Shown: positions 1 to 5,877 of the stretch, piece after piece | Layout: the number at the start of each line of letters is the position of its first letter | How positions within the stretch are numbered: position 1 is the stretch's first letter | Source: Marinilabiliaceae bacterium UBA5213 | Lineage (GTDB): Bacteria > Bacteroidota > Bacteroidia > Bacteroidales > Marinilabiliaceae | Reading direction: 5' to 3' | DNA: 10,686 bases | Assembly: GCA_002412555.1 (NCBI GenBank) | Contig: DHVH01000290.1 | Location: 1 to 10,686 of the forward strand | The notes under the pieces: model-generated | Databases searched by the model: none | What the model saw: the letters and a program-made list of their open reading frames with translations, nothing else | What the model was told of the DNA's origin: nothing | Translations under genes and position numbers: made by a program

Positions 1-203
1 AAATTGATTTCCCCGCCCCTGGCGTAATCATTGATCAAATACGTCATGCTGGTATGGTGGGGCACCACAATGCCCAAATGGTATTTAGCTTCGATGGCGT
101 ACCTGGTACTGTCCTTTGTATTGGCCAATGATACAACCGGAGCTAAAAGCAAGAGGACAATCAAGCATATGAAAATGTTGGTCAGATATTTTGAATGAAT
201 CAC
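1..203 (-). CDS. Partial PagL-like / acyloxyacyl hydrolase family exported protein (N-terminus)
   Basis: This gene runs off the left edge, and only its first 67 codons are visible. The reading frame opens at a GTG (201-203) and encodes a charged N-tip, a hydrophobic stretch rich in Ile, Leu and Val, and a likely signal-peptidase site near the Ser-Leu-Ala at residues 25-27. The mature part begins with short alternating segments, including the motif VPHHTSMTYL. A PHHxxMxYL-type motif followed by an acidic beta-strand is, from memory, typical of Bacteroidota proteins annotated as acyloxyacyl hydrolase or lipid A 3-O-deacylase (PagL fold), an outer-membrane beta-barrel that trims acyl chains from lipid A. 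The catalytic His-Ser pair would lie beyond the window. A TTG codon further upstream is in frame but overlaps the predicted promoter, so GTG is preferred. Gene presence is fairly sure; the family is moderately sure. Confidence 0.55.
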   Translation of the reverse strand, partial: MIHSKYLTNIFICLIVLLLLAPVVSLANTKDSTRYAIEAKYHLGIVVPHHTSMTYLINDYARGGEIN

Positions 204-221
204 AGTTGTTTTATTTTGAAG

Positions 222-254
222 CGAAAATATATAAAATACCTTGATATGCAAAAA
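222..254 (-). promoter_or_regulatory. Bacteroidota-type promoter for the PagL-like gene
   Basis: Read on the minus strand, TTTTTG (249-254) is followed after exactly 19 bases by TATTTTCG (222-229). This is one mismatch from the TTTG/TAnnTTTG promoter pattern known for the Bacteroidota primary sigma factor. It lies about 20 bases before the GTG start and would leave a very short leader. No Shine-Dalgarno sequence is seen. Confidence 0.5.
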
Positions 255-267
255 GAGCAGACAGTCC

Positions 268-298
268 AAAAAAAAGCCCGGCGATGTCGCCGGGCTTT
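268..298 (-). terminator. Rho-independent terminator of speA
   Basis: A perfect 10-base-pair stem (273-282 with 289-298, core GCCCGGC/GCCGGGC) encloses a GATGTC loop. On the minus strand it is followed by a run of eight T (268-275). It lies 21 bases beyond the speA stop codon and separates it from the next minus-strand gene. Confidence 0.93.
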
Positions 299-319
299 AC
301 TTATAAGTTATAGGGACTT

Positions 320-2212
320 CTATTCCAAATAGGTGTATCCGTATAGGCCTGAACGATAGGTGGATAAAAACTCCTTACCTTCTTCAGCAGTAATCTTGCC
401 TGCTTTTACAGAAGTAGTCACCCATGTTTCAACTGTCCGTACCAGCTTTTTTGGGTTGTATTGCACGTATTCCAAAACCTCAGCTACCGTTTCGCCATCA
501 ATGATCTGTTCAATTTCGTAGCCCTCCTTGTTCACCGATACGTGCACCGCATTGGTGTCGCCAAACAGGTTGTGCAGGTCGCCCAAAATCTCTTGATAAG
601 CCCCTACCAGAAACACACCAATATAATAGGTGTCTTTGGCTTTAAGCGGGTGTATCGGTAGGAAGTGACTGATGTTGCGGGTAGCAATAAAGTTATCGAT
701 TTTACCGTCCGAGTCACAGGTTATGTCCTGCAAGGTAGCATTTCGGGTAGGTTTCTCGTCCAGTCTGTGAATCGGCATAATGGGAAAAATCTGATCGATG
801 GCCCATGAATCCGGCAAGGACTGGAAAAGTGAGAAGTTACAGAAATACTTGTCAGCCAATATTTTTGACATATTCTTGAACTCATCCGGAGCATGTTTGA
901 GGGTCGATGCTATTTGGTTAATGTCCTGAGCAATAGACCAAAATAGACGCTCAACTTTTGCCCGTGTGATCAGATCCAGAACGCCCAGACTATAGCGGTC
1001 CAGTGCTTCTTCACGAATTTGCAGGGCATCATGCCAGGTTTCCAGCATGCGGGGCTGGTTTACATTGTCCCACAATTCGTACATCTCCCTGACCAGTTCA
1101 TGGTCATTTTCCTGAATTTCATCTTCCTCTTTCCACATGGGTGGTGAAGTGGCCTCCAATACTTCAAACACCAATACCGAATGGTGGGCAGTTAACGAAC
1201 GGCCCGAATCAGTAATCACATTTGGATGGGGAATACCGTGTTTATCCGCTGCCACCACAAAATGTGAGATGGAGTCGTTCACATATTCCTGAATGGTATA
1301 ATTTATGCTGCTTTCGCTCACCGATGAACGAGTGCCGTCATAGTCCACTCCAAGTCCCCCACCAATATCCACAAAGTCGAGCTTAAAGCCCAATTTGTGC
1401 AATTGCACATAAAACTGTGCTGCCTCACGCAGCGCTGTTTTAATGCGGCGAATTTTGGTTACCTGACTACCAATGTGAAAATGGATCAGTCGCAGGCAAT
1501 CTTTCATTTTATGGTGTTCCATAAAATCAAGAGCTTCCAGTAGTTCACTCGAGGAGAGACCAAATTTACTGCTGTCGCCGCCCGATTCTTCCCATTTCCC
1601 GCTGCCTGTGCTGGCCAACTTGATGCGAATACCAATATTGGGCTTTATTTTTAAGCGTTTGGCAATAGTAGCGATCAATCGCAGTTCATTGAGTTTCTCA
1701 ACTACAATAAAAATGCTCTTACCCATTTTTTGTGCCAGCAGCGCTAGTTCAATGTAATCCTCATCCTTGTATCCATTACAGATAATCAAAGAGTTGGTAT
1801 CGGTATTGATGGCCAAAACAGCGTGCAATTCGGGTTTTGAACCGGCTTCGAGACCGATGTTGAATTTCTTGCCGTGACTAACGATTTCTTCAACCACCTG
1901 ACGCATTTGATTGACCTTAATGGGGTAAATCAAAAAATTCTGAGCTTTGTACTCGTATTCTTCCGCTGCTTTTTTGAAACAATGCGAAATGGTTTCAATT
2001 CTGTCGTCCAGGATATCCGGAAAACGAATGAGCACGGGATTAGGCACATCGCGTACCGTTAACTCGTCCATGAGCTCTTTTAGTTCAACTCCGGCACTGT
2101 CCTTTTTAGGAGTTACAATAACATTGCCTTTCTCGTTGATGGAAAAATAGTCTACACCCCATCCATTGATGTTGTAGAGTTCTCCAGAATCTTCAATGCG
2201 CCATTTTCTCAC
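320..2212 (-). CDS. speA: Biosynthetic arginine decarboxylase (SpeA)
   Basis: A cytoplasmic PLP enzyme that converts arginine to agmatine, the first step of the agmatine route to putrescine and longer polyamines. At 630 residues it is close to the 630-660 usual for SpeA. The N-terminal signature IEDSGELYNINGWGVDYF is present. The PLP lysine is K99 in YPIKVNQ. The alanine-racemase-type barrel carries the glycine-rich phosphate-binding loop DIGGGLGVD (282-290) and DSGRS (335-339). The C-terminal part has FQSLPDSWAIDQ (463-474) and the catalytic-site CDSD with Cys499, followed by GAYQEILGDLHNLFGD (537-552). The start is a GTG at 2210-2212; an in-frame stop lies about 15 bases upstream and no ATG is available. 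It is a single-gene unit with its own terminator, divergent from the DEAD-box helicase. No agmatine-processing gene is adjacent. Confidence 0.97.
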   Translation of the reverse strand: MRKWRIEDSGELYNINGWGVDYFSINEKGNVIVTPKKDSAGVELKELMDELTVRDVPNPVLIRFPDILDDRIETISHCFKKAAEEYEYKAQNFLIYPIKVNQMRQVVEEIVSHGKKFNIGLEAGSKPELHAVLAINTDTNSLIICNGYKDEDYIELALLAQKMGKSIFIVVEKLNELRLIATIAKRLKIKPNIGIRIKLASTGSGKWEESGGDSSKFGLSSSELLEALDFMEHHKMKDCLRLIHFHIGSQVTKIRRIKTALREAAQFYVQLHKLGFKLDFVDIGGGLGVDYDGTRSSVSESSINYTIQEYVNDSISHFVVAADKHGIPHPNVITDSGRSLTAHHSVLVFEVLEATSPPMWKEEDEIQENDHELVREMYELWDNVNQPRMLETWHDALQIREEALDRYSLGVLDLITRAKVERLFWSIAQDINQIASTLKHAPDEFKNMSKILADKYFCNFSLFQSLPDSWAIDQIFPIMPIHRLDEKPTRNATLQDITCDSDGKIDNFIATRNISHFLPIHPLKAKDTYYIGVFLVGAYQEILGDLHNLFGDTNAVHVSVNKEGYEIEQIIDGETVAEVLEYVQYNPKKLVRTVETWVTTSVKAGKITAEEGKEFLSTYRSGLYGYTYLE

Positions 2213-2366
2213 GTGCAGATACTTGTTTCAAGGTTTATAATAAAGTGCGAAATAACCACTTTTTTATGAAACATCCACAAAATGAGCAGATATATTGCTT
2301 TCATTTTGATTTTGATTGCCATCAGCTTGATTTGAATGGGGTGTTTTGGGTGTTTGCGGGATGTGG

Positions 2367-2403
2367 TTTGTGGTAAAAAAGACACATTAATAATGTATCT
2401 TTG
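2367..2403 (+). promoter_or_regulatory. Promoter of the DEAD-box helicase gene
   Basis: TATCTTTG (2396-2403) is a perfect match to the TAnnTTTG -7 element of Bacteroidota promoters. A TTTG (2367-2370) lies 25 bases upstream, somewhat further than the usual 17-23, so the -33 part is less certain. A transcript starting about seven bases downstream would begin near 2410. That excludes the in-frame ATG at 2336 and supports the start at 2456. Confidence 0.6.
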
Positions 2404-2455
2404 CAGTTCATTGAGAAGCTTACAACCGAAGGCAGTTTGCCAAATTTTATTTAGC

Positions 2456-3703
2456 ATGAAGTTTACAAAATACAACTTTATACCTGAGTTAACGAAGAAT
2501 CTGGAGCGATTGGGATTTAATCGGCCAACAGATATCCAGTATAAATGCATTCCGCCCATTTTGAAAGGCGAGGATGTACTGGCCATAGCCCAAACAGGTA
2601 CTGGAAAAACAGCGGCTTTTGCCATACCCATTACCCAAATTATTGCTACCAGCCACACCCCGGTAGAGTCCGGCGGCATGCGCTGCCTGGTGATGGTTCC
2701 CACCCACGAGCTGGCCATGCAAGTAGCCGGTGTTTTTAAGGAAGTATCGGCCGGTACCGGTATCAAAGTCATAGGCTTATACGGTGGTGTTGATCAGGAT
2801 CCTCAAATAGCCCATCTCAAGCATGGGGTGGACGTGTTGGTGGCCACGCCAGGAAGGATGTTCGACCTAGCTGCACAGGGGCATTTGAGCTTTAGAGCCG
2901 TTAAGGTATTGATACTTGATGAAGCAGATCACATGCTCGAACGCGGCTTTTATGGCGATATGGAGCAGTTGGTGCGGCGCATCCCCACAAGACGTCAGAC
3001 CCTTTTCTTTTCTGCCACCATTGATGAGCGCATCAAAGATTTGGCTTATGGTCTGGTTAAGCACGCGGTGCGTATTCAGGTTTCGCCAAAAGATCCGGTC
3101 TCTAAAAACATTGATCACTCAGTGGCTTATGTGGAGATGGACGACAAGCGATTTTTTCTGGAACGCATTATTAAGGAGCATCCCGAAAGCAAAATTTTAG
3201 TCTTTGTGCGCACCAAAGTGCGCGCCCAAAGAGTGGTCAAAGCCATGGAGCGGATAGGCGTCTCTTGTGAAGCGATACATGGTGATTTGGTGCAGAAAGA
3301 GCGATCCAGAGTGATGGACAGTTTCCGGGATGGAACCAATAAAGTGTTGGTAGCGACTGATGTAAGTGCCCGGGGCATTGATATTCCCAGTGTAGAATAT
3401 GTCGTGAATTATGATTTACCCGATATTGCAGAAAACTATGTACACCGGGTTGGACGGACCGGTCGCGGTGTTCATCGGGGAACCGCCATTACGTTTTGCA
3501 GCACTGAAGAGAAAGAAATGCTCGAAGAAATAGAGGAATTCCTGGACAAACCGGTTAAAGTGCTGACATTGACAAATACTGAATATGAAAAGACGATAGA
3601 CTTGTCCGAAGCCGCCACACACGATTGGCAATCTGTGGTTAAGGATCTGATTGATTTTGAAGAATCTGGAAAAAAAGGCAGCAAGAAAAAGAAGAAAAAG
3701 TAA
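2456..3703 (+). CDS. DEAD-box ATP-dependent RNA helicase (RhlE-like)
   Basis: An ATP-dependent RNA remodelling enzyme of superfamily 2, cytoplasmic, probably acting in ribosome assembly or mRNA turnover. Starting at the ATG at 2456 it has 415 residues. Motifs in order: Q motif with PTDIQ (24-28), Walker A AQTGTGKT (45-52), Ia PTHELAMQ (82-89), Ib TPGR (131-134), DEAD (155-158), SAT (186-188), IV near VFVRTK (249-254), V ATDVSARGID (300-309) and VI HRVGRTGR (330-337). The C-terminus is short and ends in a lysine-rich tail, with eight Lys in the last ten residues, a common nonspecific RNA-binding extension. The frame stays open upstream to 2336, but that segment has the composition of a spacer and contains the promoter. 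There is no Shine-Dalgarno sequence. The subfamily (RhlE, DeaD or other) cannot be settled by eye. Confidence 0.95.
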   Translation: MKFTKYNFIPELTKNLERLGFNRPTDIQYKCIPPILKGEDVLAIAQTGTGKTAAFAIPITQIIATSHTPVESGGMRCLVMVPTHELAMQVAGVFKEVSAGTGIKVIGLYGGVDQDPQIAHLKHGVDVLVATPGRMFDLAAQGHLSFRAVKVLILDEADHMLERGFYGDMEQLVRRIPTRRQTLFFSATIDERIKDLAYGLVKHAVRIQVSPKDPVSKNIDHSVAYVEMDDKRFFLERIIKEHPESKILVFVRTKVRAQRVVKAMERIGVSCEAIHGDLVQKERSRVMDSFRDGTNKVLVATDVSARGIDIPSVEYVVNYDLPDIAENYVHRVGRTGRGVHRGTAITFCSTEEKEMLEEIEEFLDKPVKVLTLTNTEYEKTIDLSEAATHDWQSVVKDLIDFEESGKKGSKKKKKK

Positions 3704-3748
3704 GGGAAAAAGCTTTCGGAGCAATTAACAGAATCCATTAAAAATGGG

Positions 3749-3786
3749 AAGGGGACCTTGTCAACGTTTTGACGGTCCCCTTTTTT
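3749..3786 (+). terminator. Rho-independent terminator of the helicase gene
   Basis: The outer stem AAGGGGACC/GGTCCCCTT is extended by an inner GTCAA/TTGAC pairing and ends in a run of six to eight T (3779-3786). It lies about 45 bases after the helicase stop codon. Confidence 0.92.
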
Positions 3787-4150
3787 AACCTTAACCCTAA
3801 CCCAAGAACAAATTTAATATGTGTTTGACAAATACGCAAAAAAAAAAACCATTTTTTTTTGTTTTTTTTAACAAGGGAAAATGCTAAACTGCTTAAGTGT
3901 TTAATTTTCAAAGTTGTGTCTCTAATCCCAAGGAGACATTTAGTGCATTTAAACGGTCAATTTTGCCCGCAATAATTTAGATTGATTAAGGCTTTTAAAT
4001 TGCTTAAATTTATACTTGCTGGCAGGGGATTTTATAATTGAGGCCCGTAATCGTACCAGAGGTTTATTGGGCCATATTTCTTCGAGAAAACCTTGATTTT
4101 ATGTAACTAATTTTCGTTTTTTATCGTTAAAATATGTAAACGGTCAATCT
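3787..4150. other. AT-rich gene-free spacer with homopolymer tracts and an 11-base direct repeat
   Basis: No reading frame of convincing length was found on either strand. The stretch contains eleven A (3838-3848), then CCA, nine T (3852-3860), G and eight T (3862-3869). This tract combination should be strongly curved and could fold back on itself. The 11-mer AAACGGTCAAT occurs twice in the same direction, at 3951-3961 and 4138-4148. TATACTTG (4011-4018) is one mismatch from the TAnnTTTG promoter element but has no well-spaced -33 partner. It is the best promoter candidate for the gene at 4257 and would give a leader of roughly 230 bases. Confidence 0.6.
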
Positions 4151-4240
4151 AAAAGTGCTGAAAGTGGCATGAGTAAGAAACGGATAAGGCTTTACGCCTG
4201 GAAACGGGACTACTAAGTCCAGCGAAAGTGCTAATCAGTA
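4151..4240 (+). promoter_or_regulatory. Candidate structured 5' leader RNA of the WM-repeat gene
   Basis: The 90 bases before the start are G-rich relative to the AT-rich DNA upstream and are organised. GAAACGG (4177-4183) precedes a small hairpin AGGC-TTTAC-GCCT (4187-4199). A second GAAACGG (4201-4207) overlaps a second hairpin, GGACT-ACTA-AGTCC (4207-4220), followed by GAAAGTGCT (4224-4232). The similar GTGCTGAAAGTGGC stands at the front (4155-4168). CTGGA (4198-4202) can also pair with TCCAG (4218-4222), which would break both hairpins, so two mutually exclusive folds exist just ahead of the ribosome binding site. I could not match it to a known riboswitch class. The structure is visible; a regulatory role is inferred. 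Confidence 0.45.
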
Positions 4241-4243
4241 AAT

Positions 4244-4248
4244 GGAGG
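4244..4248 (+). promoter_or_regulatory. Shine-Dalgarno sequence deciding the start of the WM-repeat gene
   Basis: GGAGG lies eight bases before the ATG at 4257, ideal spacing. It overlaps an in-frame ATG at 4242, which is therefore the less likely start. A strong ribosome binding site is unusual here: none of the other genes in the window has one. Confidence 0.65.
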
Positions 4249-4256
4249 AACTGGTC

Positions 4257-4817
4257 ATGAAAAAGAAACTGGCACTCTTAACCATCATACCCTCAATGTT
4301 ATGGTTTTTAGCCATGAACAACGGGTATTCGCAAGGTGGCCCCTACAACGAAACTGTTGCCCCTTTGTACTTTAGCTACACTTACAATATACCGCTCACC
4401 AGTGATCAAATGATGTTGTTGGAATATTGGATGATTTGTGAAATAGCTTTTGAAAACTCTGGAGAAAGCTTTTGCTATTTGGAAGATTGGATGCTGAATA
4501 ACGTATCCCTACTAAACTTTGATCAAAATGATCTGGAAGATTGGATGTTGTGCGACTTGATGACTTTAGAAATCAGTCTTTTTGAAATGGAAGAATGGAT
4601 GCTTGGTTTTGAGCCCATTGTAGAAATGGCCCTTTATAAGTCAGAAGCATCACCCGGAGTTGAAGATTGGATGCTGGAGTTTAGCACAGTTGCTCAACAG
4701 GTAATACAAGATGCATTGATGAGTATCAAAGGTTGGATGTTTAGCAATTCTTTTACCGAGGACGAAAATGTAATGGATCTTGAGGATTGGATGATAGAAG
4801 GCTTATCGATGCATTGA
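4257..4817 (+). CDS. Exported acidic protein with seven EDWM-type repeats, function unknown
   Basis: I do not recognise a characterised family. The 186-residue product starts with a signal peptide (KKK, then a hydrophobic stretch to about residue 20, cleavage near GYSQ at 23-26). The mature chain holds seven copies of a short motif, [E/K]-x-W-M-[L/I/F], at residues 56, 76, 94, 112, 136, 158 and 176: EYWM, EDWM, EDWM, EEWM, EDWM, KGWM, EDWM. Spacings are 20, 18, 18, 24, 22 and 18 residues. Every tryptophan of the mature chain sits in one of these WM pairs. The spacers share no obvious sequence. The mature part has about 31 Asp/Glu against two Lys and no Arg, plus three Cys. No lipobox or C-terminal sorting domain is seen. 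It is transcribed alone, between a structured leader and a terminator. A binding scaffold or a repeat recognised by a partner is possible but unproven. The alternative start at 4242 adds five residues. Confidence 0.85.
   Translation: MKKKLALLTIIPSMLWFLAMNNGYSQGGPYNETVAPLYFSYTYNIPLTSDQMMLLEYWMICEIAFENSGESFCYLEDWMLNNVSLLNFDQNDLEDWMLCDLMTLEISLFEMEEWMLGFEPIVEMALYKSEASPGVEDWMLEFSTVAQQVIQDALMSIKGWMFSNSFTEDENVMDLEDWMIEGLSMH
4422..4793 (+). repeat. Seven WM motif repeats within the acidic exported protein
   Basis: Motif codons begin at 4422, 4482, 4536, 4590, 4662, 4728 and 4782. At DNA level the shared core is TTGGATG or ATGGATG, usually GAAGATTGGATG. The bases between copies are unrelated, so the motif rather than the whole unit has been preserved. 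Confidence 0.9.
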
Positions 4818-4915
4818 ATGGTAGAAGAGGGGATATTACAATAACGATTTTCTTGTGAGTAGTTGAATGATTTAGGTTTGATTTAGTAATAGTAAAATGA
4901 AGGTGTGTTTAATGA

Positions 4916-4949
4916 GGGGGCTGTCCGAATGGACCGCCCCTTTATTTTT
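4916..4949 (+). terminator. Rho-independent terminator of the WM-repeat gene
   Basis: GGGGC (4917-4921) pairs with GCCCC (4936-4940) and GTCC (4923-4926) with GGAC (4931-4934), with one T/C mismatch and a GAAT loop. TTTATTTTT follows on the plus strand. The minus strand lacks a T run, so it mainly serves the plus-strand gene. Confidence 0.88.
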
Positions 4950-4967
4950 CTGCGTGCCGTGAAATGC

Positions 4968-5549
4968 TTAAACCAGATCACAGGCCTCTGCCGGCATCCA
5001 GTGTCTGTCTTTCCCATCCCATTTAACATTACAGCCAATGGGATTGGTCACTGAAAACGGTGGCTTCTGGCCGCTGGTTAAGGCCTCCAAAACAATTTCC
5101 AGGGTGTTTTCTGTCATTTTTGAGGTGTCACGTGGCGTATCCACACCTCTACCGGTGTAAACCAATTCGTTGTCTTTATTAAAGATGTAGAAATGTGGGG
5201 TGCGCAAGGCACCGTAATTCTTGGCAATTTGCTGACTTTCGTCGTGCAAGTATATCCAGGGAAACTGATGCTCTTCCATTCGTTTGACCATGTTGGGAAA
5301 ACTATCGTCCTCGTGGGTGTTTTTACTGTTGGAGTTGATACCAACGAACTGAACTCCCTTGGTTTTGAATTTTTCTGCTGTGGTGCGGGTTACTTCATCC
5401 GAGCCAATAACATAAGGGCAGTGGTTGCAAGTAAAGAAAATCACGAGCCATGGTGATTTAGAGAAATCGCTTAAGGAATAAATCTTCCCATCTGTTGCCG
5501 GAAGTCTGAAGTCCGGTGCTTTTTGTCCTATTTCTATAGTAAATGCCAT
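4968..5549 (-). CDS. Thioredoxin-like AhpC/TSA-family redoxin
   Basis: A 193-residue single-domain protein with the thioredoxin fold as used by peroxiredoxin-like proteins. The start IGQKAPDFRLPATDGK (7-22) is the usual opening of the AhpC/TSA family. FFTCNHCPYV carries a CxxC redox pair (C41, C44) at the first helix; the cis-proline is P118 in RTPHF. Further cysteines are C173 in NPIGCNVKW and C190 near the end, both positions that recur in this subfamily. There is no signal peptide, so it should be cytoplasmic. Probable role: a thiol-disulfide reductase or peroxidase-like activity; the substrate is unknown. It is transcribed alone, convergent with the WM-repeat gene and divergent from hemF. 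The ATG at 5547-5549 is well placed relative to the domain start. Confidence 0.92.
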   Translation of the reverse strand: MAFTIEIGQKAPDFRLPATDGKIYSLSDFSKSPWLVIFFTCNHCPYVIGSDEVTRTTAEKFKTKGVQFVGINSNSKNTHEDDSFPNMVKRMEEHQFPWIYLHDESQQIAKNYGALRTPHFYIFNKDNELVYTGRGVDTPRDTSKMTENTLEIVLEALTSGQKPPFSVTNPIGCNVKWDGKDRHWMPAEACDLV

Positions 5550-5576
5550 AAATCAATAATTTTAGGATTTAATTGT

Positions 5577-5593
5577 CTTGTTTGGTAAACAAG
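5577..5593. promoter_or_regulatory. Perfect inverted repeat upstream of the redoxin gene
   Basis: CTTGTTT and AAACAAG flank the triplet GGT. The repeat lies 27-44 bases before the redoxin start codon, a position suited to an operator or a small leader hairpin. No regulator is encoded nearby, so its role is a guess. Confidence 0.4.
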
Positions 5594-5621
5594 TTGGAGT
5601 GAAAAAGGTTTTTTAAGGAAG

Positions 5622-5871
5622 GAAGTGGAAGATGGGTCGATAGGGTGGATGGTTGAGAGGTTGAAAGGGGTTGATGGTTGATGGTTGGTGGTTGGTGGTT
5701 GATAAACTAACAACTATGAACTATAAACTAACAACTATGAACTATAAACTAACAACTATAAACCCCAAACCCCAAACTGCTCAATAGTTACTGATCATTG
5801 ATAACTGATAACTGATAACTGATCATTGATAACTGCTCATTGATAACTGATAACTGATCATTGAAAATTTT
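5622..5871. repeat. Heptamer repeat cassette 1, upstream of hemF
   Basis: The cassette begins with a G-rich stretch (5622-5668) of loose GGTTGAT variants. From 5669 to about 5871 the DNA is strictly 7-base periodic for 29 units. First come GGTTGAT, GGTTGAT, GGTTGGT, GGTTGGT, GGTTGAT. Then a 21-base higher-order unit made of ATAAACT, AACAACT and ATGAACT is repeated 2.8 times (5702-5760). Next come two AAACCCC (5760-5773). Last are eleven units of the TGATAAC/TGATCAT/TGCTCAT type (5792-5868). The phase never slips across these sequence changes; AACT recurs in one fixed register from 5705 to about 5850. It ends nine bases before the hemF start. It is non-coding and fills most of the redoxin-hemF spacer, leaving no clear hemF promoter or ribosome binding site. 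Confidence 0.92.
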
Positions 5872-5877
5872 TAAAGT

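Noticed and set aside
2336..2455. N-terminal 40-residue extension of the DEAD-box helicase
   Set aside because: It overlaps the predicted promoter, has spacer-like composition, and the family normally begins close to the Q motif, as it does from 2456.
2209..2772. Minus-strand frame of 187 codons opposite the helicase start
   Set aside because: It lies antisense to the conserved helicase motifs, has no recognisable domain and runs through the divergent promoter region.
3793..3804. Telomere-like CCTAACCC stretch
   Set aside because: Only about one and a half copies, just downstream of a terminator; too short to mean anything.
4161..4240. rRNA fragment or known riboswitch in the leader
   Set aside because: CATGAGTAA recalls a short piece of 23S rRNA, but the surrounding bases do not continue the match. 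Comparison from memory with c-di-GMP, SAM, cobalamin, purine and fluoride classes found no core motif.
5669..5868. CRISPR array
   Set aside because: Units are 7 bases and contiguous, with no unique spacers and no cas genes nearby.
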